Part shown: piece by piece, positions 60,546 through 64,000 of the stretch
Numbering within the stretch: position 1 is the first letter of the stretch
Layout: every line of letters starts with the position of its first letter
DNA from: Anseranas semipalmata
Lineage: Eukaryota > Chordata > Aves > Anseriformes > Anseranatidae
Reading direction: 5' to 3'
DNA length: 64,000 bases
Assembly (NCBI GenBank): GCA_013399115.1
Contig: VXAA01000619.1
Coordinates: 157,763 to 221,762 of the forward strand
The notes under the pieces: generated by a model
The model's database searches: none
What the model was told of the DNA's origin: nothing
Seen by the model: only the letters and a program-made list of their open reading frames with translations
Made by a program: the position numbers and the translations under genes

Positions 60546-63276
60546 GGTTAAAGCTTCAGTTTACTTAAACCCATATCAGAACAAACATTGGAGAGTGCAT
60601 GAGGGAACCAGTGAGAAGAAAGGGCAGAATAATGCAGAGGGGATTTATTTCAATTCTGTTAAAGCCTGAATACTCTGTAGGGTACCTATTCTACAGAGAA
60701 AGCTGAACAGTGGGTGTAGGGGTAAGAAAGTCAAGTTTTCAAAAGATAAACATTGTGATCTTTGCTATGGTGGTTGTAATCTAACAGAAAACATTAAAAT
60801 GATAGAGGGAGAGAAATTTGCTTCTTCTACAGAGGAGAAATTGTATCTTACTTACACTTTAAATGCTAATCTTTTCCACCCTTCACTTTCATATTTATTT
60901 ATTAATGCATTTAAGCCTGCAAATCTGCCCTACAGTTCTCTTGCTTATACTATAACCATTTCAGAAAGGCATTGGGCATTGAATGTTATTGCAGATTCCC
61001 AAGCTAACATAAATGCAAACTGTGAAGTATCGGGTATAGGTACCAGCTCAGTTTTAAAAGTAGTATAGTCATATACCTGCAAAAGTCCCTAACTTTATTT
61101 GTCTAAGTATAATGTAATGAGAACAAAAATATATGTCTTCTAGATATCAGATGCTTCATAGGAGGATGGATGATCCATCTATAAATCATAACTATCACCT
61201 ATAAAGCATAATTTGGGGGTTGCCTGTTTAGAGTATTTTCTGATAATCTCTGAACCCATAGTCTATTTATGTCCACCAAAAGTCTAAAGTAGCTGCCAAC
61301 AAAAATTTTTAACATGATGTTGACTAGAAACATTCCAAACCAGGTTTCTGTGACAATGTTTAAACCCCACCAAAACATATGGTGACCAAAGACTGCCAAT
61401 CCATACTATACACAGATGTTTCCAGCTCTCACAAAGACGGGGCACTTGGTTCATGAAAACAAGTCTTTTCTGCACTGTTTACACAATGTAATTTTCAGAA
61501 ATGACTCTGAAATATAGACATTCTGTTACCTAAAAAAAGAAAATAATGGAAAAAGTTCCTATATCTCCCTGTCCAGAATGTTACAAAGTTTCACATTCTA
61601 AGGAGAAAAAAGTACTTTGAATGAACTTCTAAAATAAAATATTTCTTCCAAAGAATATTTCAAATATTTATTTTTAATGGATGCTCTTGTATGAATTCCC
61701 AGCTTGGAATTTGGGGAAATGCATGTTAGCTTGGGATGGGGAAGTGTGAAATCAGGACACACATAATAGCAAATACAAGACATGGATCAGTTATTAGCTT
61801 CAGACTCAAGTTCATGGGTAATTAGCAGTTTGGTATGAAACGATGAAACCTCCCTCTGGAGGATTCTAGATCATACAGATTTATGACATATGAGTCTCCT
61901 TTCAGTCCAATGGCTTTGAAATGTTCTGTGTGAAGAAAACATGTATGTGATATGAAAAAGAAAAATGTTATGTAAAACGATCGTGTTTTTATGCTAAAAA
62001 ATCTGGTATACAGGCAAACGTGTATTTTATTATAATTTTATTATATTCCATTTCCAAATTTCATTACTATCTTTAAAAATTATCTACATTGTAATTGTTT
62101 TCTTAAAAAAAAATGTAATTGAGATTAATTTGATCTCATGTCAGCCTCCTGACATAATTCTAATTTTATCATTTCATATATTGCAGCAAATAAACAGAAT
62201 TCATTGCAAATTTCCTTTTCTTTTACTTATCTGATATTAAGACTTTATACAACACATTTTATATATTCTTGTTGCTGATATGAAACATTTTATTGTTACC
62301 ATTATTGTTATTGCATCATTCAGATAATGTCTTGCAAGATATATTAAAGGGGGTTATGAAGACAAAATCCTAGTTCTCAAACTGTGCTGTAATTACACTG
62401 TTTTTATGATCTTCCAGTTCTGAGCCCAGCTAGAGGTCATTTTGTTCCCTAACAACCCAGCTCAGAGCCACTTCAAGACTAGTGAATTCAGATATGCCTT
62501 GAGGTATGTTGTACTTTGTAGGCTACTGGGTTTGTCCTTTGTTTTCTGCAGCCAGCAGCCAAAATTTGTAGAGTGACAAGGACAGAAGATGAATTTTTCA
62601 TCTTTTTTATCTTGTGTTCTGTTTTTTTGCCTTTTGGCTCTGGATGAGAACATCACATCAACAATTGCTCATATAATTTTTCTGCTCTGAATTGTCAGTT
62701 AATCTCATAAAAACAGAGTGTACCTAGATGCTGTCACCTTTTCTCCTCACTCTCACTGATCTTTGTCAGCACATAGTGTACTTTGAAGAGAAAGACACAT
62801 CAAAAGCTGACATAAAAAGGGTGCTTCAAAACACCATGAACAATAGAAAGCTGTAAGACATTTTGCTCTGCAGAATACAGCAATGTGGACTGTATTGTAT
62901 GTCCAAGAGTTTTGCACTCTGAATGGCCTGGTGGTATAGCTGATGACATCTGTTATCTATCAAAATCATAAGTAAACTGGTTCACTTTTTCATTGCCTAA
63001 CACAATGGTTCCCTTGTCGTTCTTGCTGTCTCAACATCTATTACAATATTAAGTAATGACAAAAATTGAGTAAGTTTATTACTAATAGCAAGAAAGATTG
63101 TAATAAATGTTGTATAAATGTTGTAATAAATGTTACAGATGTAAAGGGGACTGGTGGAGCAGGAAGAAATGAGCAGCTGGGTAGTCTCATCAATGGCATG
63201 TGATAGTGAGCATGCAAATACTGCACCATGATTCGTATGGAACAGGGCACAGATCCTTTATGTATATCCCAGCAGT
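60546..63276. other. Unique AT-rich non-coding DNA
   Basis: No gene supported. A small tandem repeat (ATAAATGTTGT words) lies at about 63101-63135. Confidence 0.55.
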
Positions 63277-63317
63277 TAAAACAAAACAAAACAAAACAAA
63301 ACAAAACAAAACAAAAA
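63277..63317 (+). repeat. (AAAAC)n microsatellite
   Basis: About eight AAAAC units. Confidence 0.95.
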
Positions 63318-64000
63318 ACTTATGAAACCTATGCAGGCATGTTTCCCCATTGTGTTAAGCTGTGCTTGATTTTCTTAATCTAATATCACAGGACAGCACT
63401 TTCTCTACTACCTGCTAAAATCCTTTCAGCCCCTTGGCTGAGCCACATACCAGTGATTATGGCTGTGTCAGTCTTTCCTCACCAGTTGCTCTGTACCACC
63501 ATTGCTATCAATGTTCTGTTACTAGTGTTTACCTCAGGGAGCCATTTGTTCCCAGGATCTCAGCCTAGGGTGTTTGCAAAATGGTTTTGGTTCATATTTG
63601 TGCAGTCCATTCTTGGCTGTTAATGCCTTTGTTAATTAACCCATTTTCAAATGGAAGCTCCCAGTTCACCCCAGCAATCCTGCTCCACTTGATGTTTGAG
63701 GGGGGAAATGCCCTTCTGTGTGCTAATAAATTAGCTGACTTGTCCTTGAAAGAAACAGCGGCACAGTGGACTGCTCAGATTAATTTTACCTCTAGAATAT
63801 GTATTCCTTATATCATTCTTCTAAGTTTTTCTCTGGAGCCTCTTTTCTTACTCAAGTTCTGATCTGTGGAGGTCTAGAAACCTAGGCTGATTTGGTTTAG
63901 CTCTTTGTATTTGCATATCTACTGCATTATCTATTGGAACGGGGATAGATTTCAAAATACTGAAAACTCAAAATTTCAAGTAAAAAGAAGTGAAAATAAT
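63318..64000. other. Unique AT-rich non-coding DNA
   Basis: No gene supported. An open frame at 63581-63862 is of chance length and has no recognisable domain. Confidence 0.55.

Noticed and set aside
1..64000. CRISPR arrays, prophage, operons, tRNA or rRNA genes
   Set aside because: None seen. Repeats are vertebrate microsatellites and retroelements, and there is no dense coding on either strand.

Overview
This window looks like a gene-poor, AT-rich stretch of a bird nuclear genome. The main evidence is repeat content. Three clear CR1 LINE copies and one short CR1 3' tail carry the avian-type 3' ends (ATTCTATG, ATTCTGTG or ATTCT direct repeats instead of poly-A), and there is one further, very decayed CR1-like stretch. 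Relics that look like ancient amniote MIR SINEs are also present. A GC-rich, LTR-like block of a type I associate with avian genomes sits at 2.43-2.90 kb. Nothing looks prokaryotic: there are no operons, no dense long ORFs and no CRISPR. Species cannot be set from this sequence. Two multi-base N gaps and three single Ns beside homopolymers point to a draft assembly.

Layout. 0-9.5 kb: unique AT-rich DNA, interrupted by the GC-rich LTR-like block and weak MIR-like pieces. 9.5-11.5 kb: a TTTA microsatellite, a short CR1 3' tail and an eroded CR1-like stretch. 11.5-27.4 kb: mostly unique DNA with two GAAA tracts and a perfect 14-bp inverted repeat near 20.6 kb. 27.4-27.6 kb: a 175-bp GGAAA array with an ordered 15-bp higher-order section. 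28-39 kb: unique DNA with a 17-N gap and a few weak exon-like units on the + strand, the best at 38564-38743. 40-48 kb: MIR relics, an E-box/AP-1 cluster with an 18-bp palindrome (42.67-42.92 kb), a suspicious duplicated poly-A segment (44.3 kb), an 11-N gap, and a 5'-truncated CR1 with an intact C-terminal reverse-transcriptase reading frame (46.5-47.0 kb). 54.6-57.4 kb: the best candidate host coding sequence, on the minus strand, as two phase-compatible exon-like units and a separate terminal-exon-like unit, with a CR1 between them. 57.4-64 kb: unique DNA, a CR1 3' end and an AAAAC microsatellite.

No complete host gene can be supported. The exon-like units are inferences from reading frame, codon texture and splice-site match. 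None matches a protein I recognise, and chance splice-site pairs are expected in 64 kb. Most of the window is best read as intergenic or large-intron DNA.
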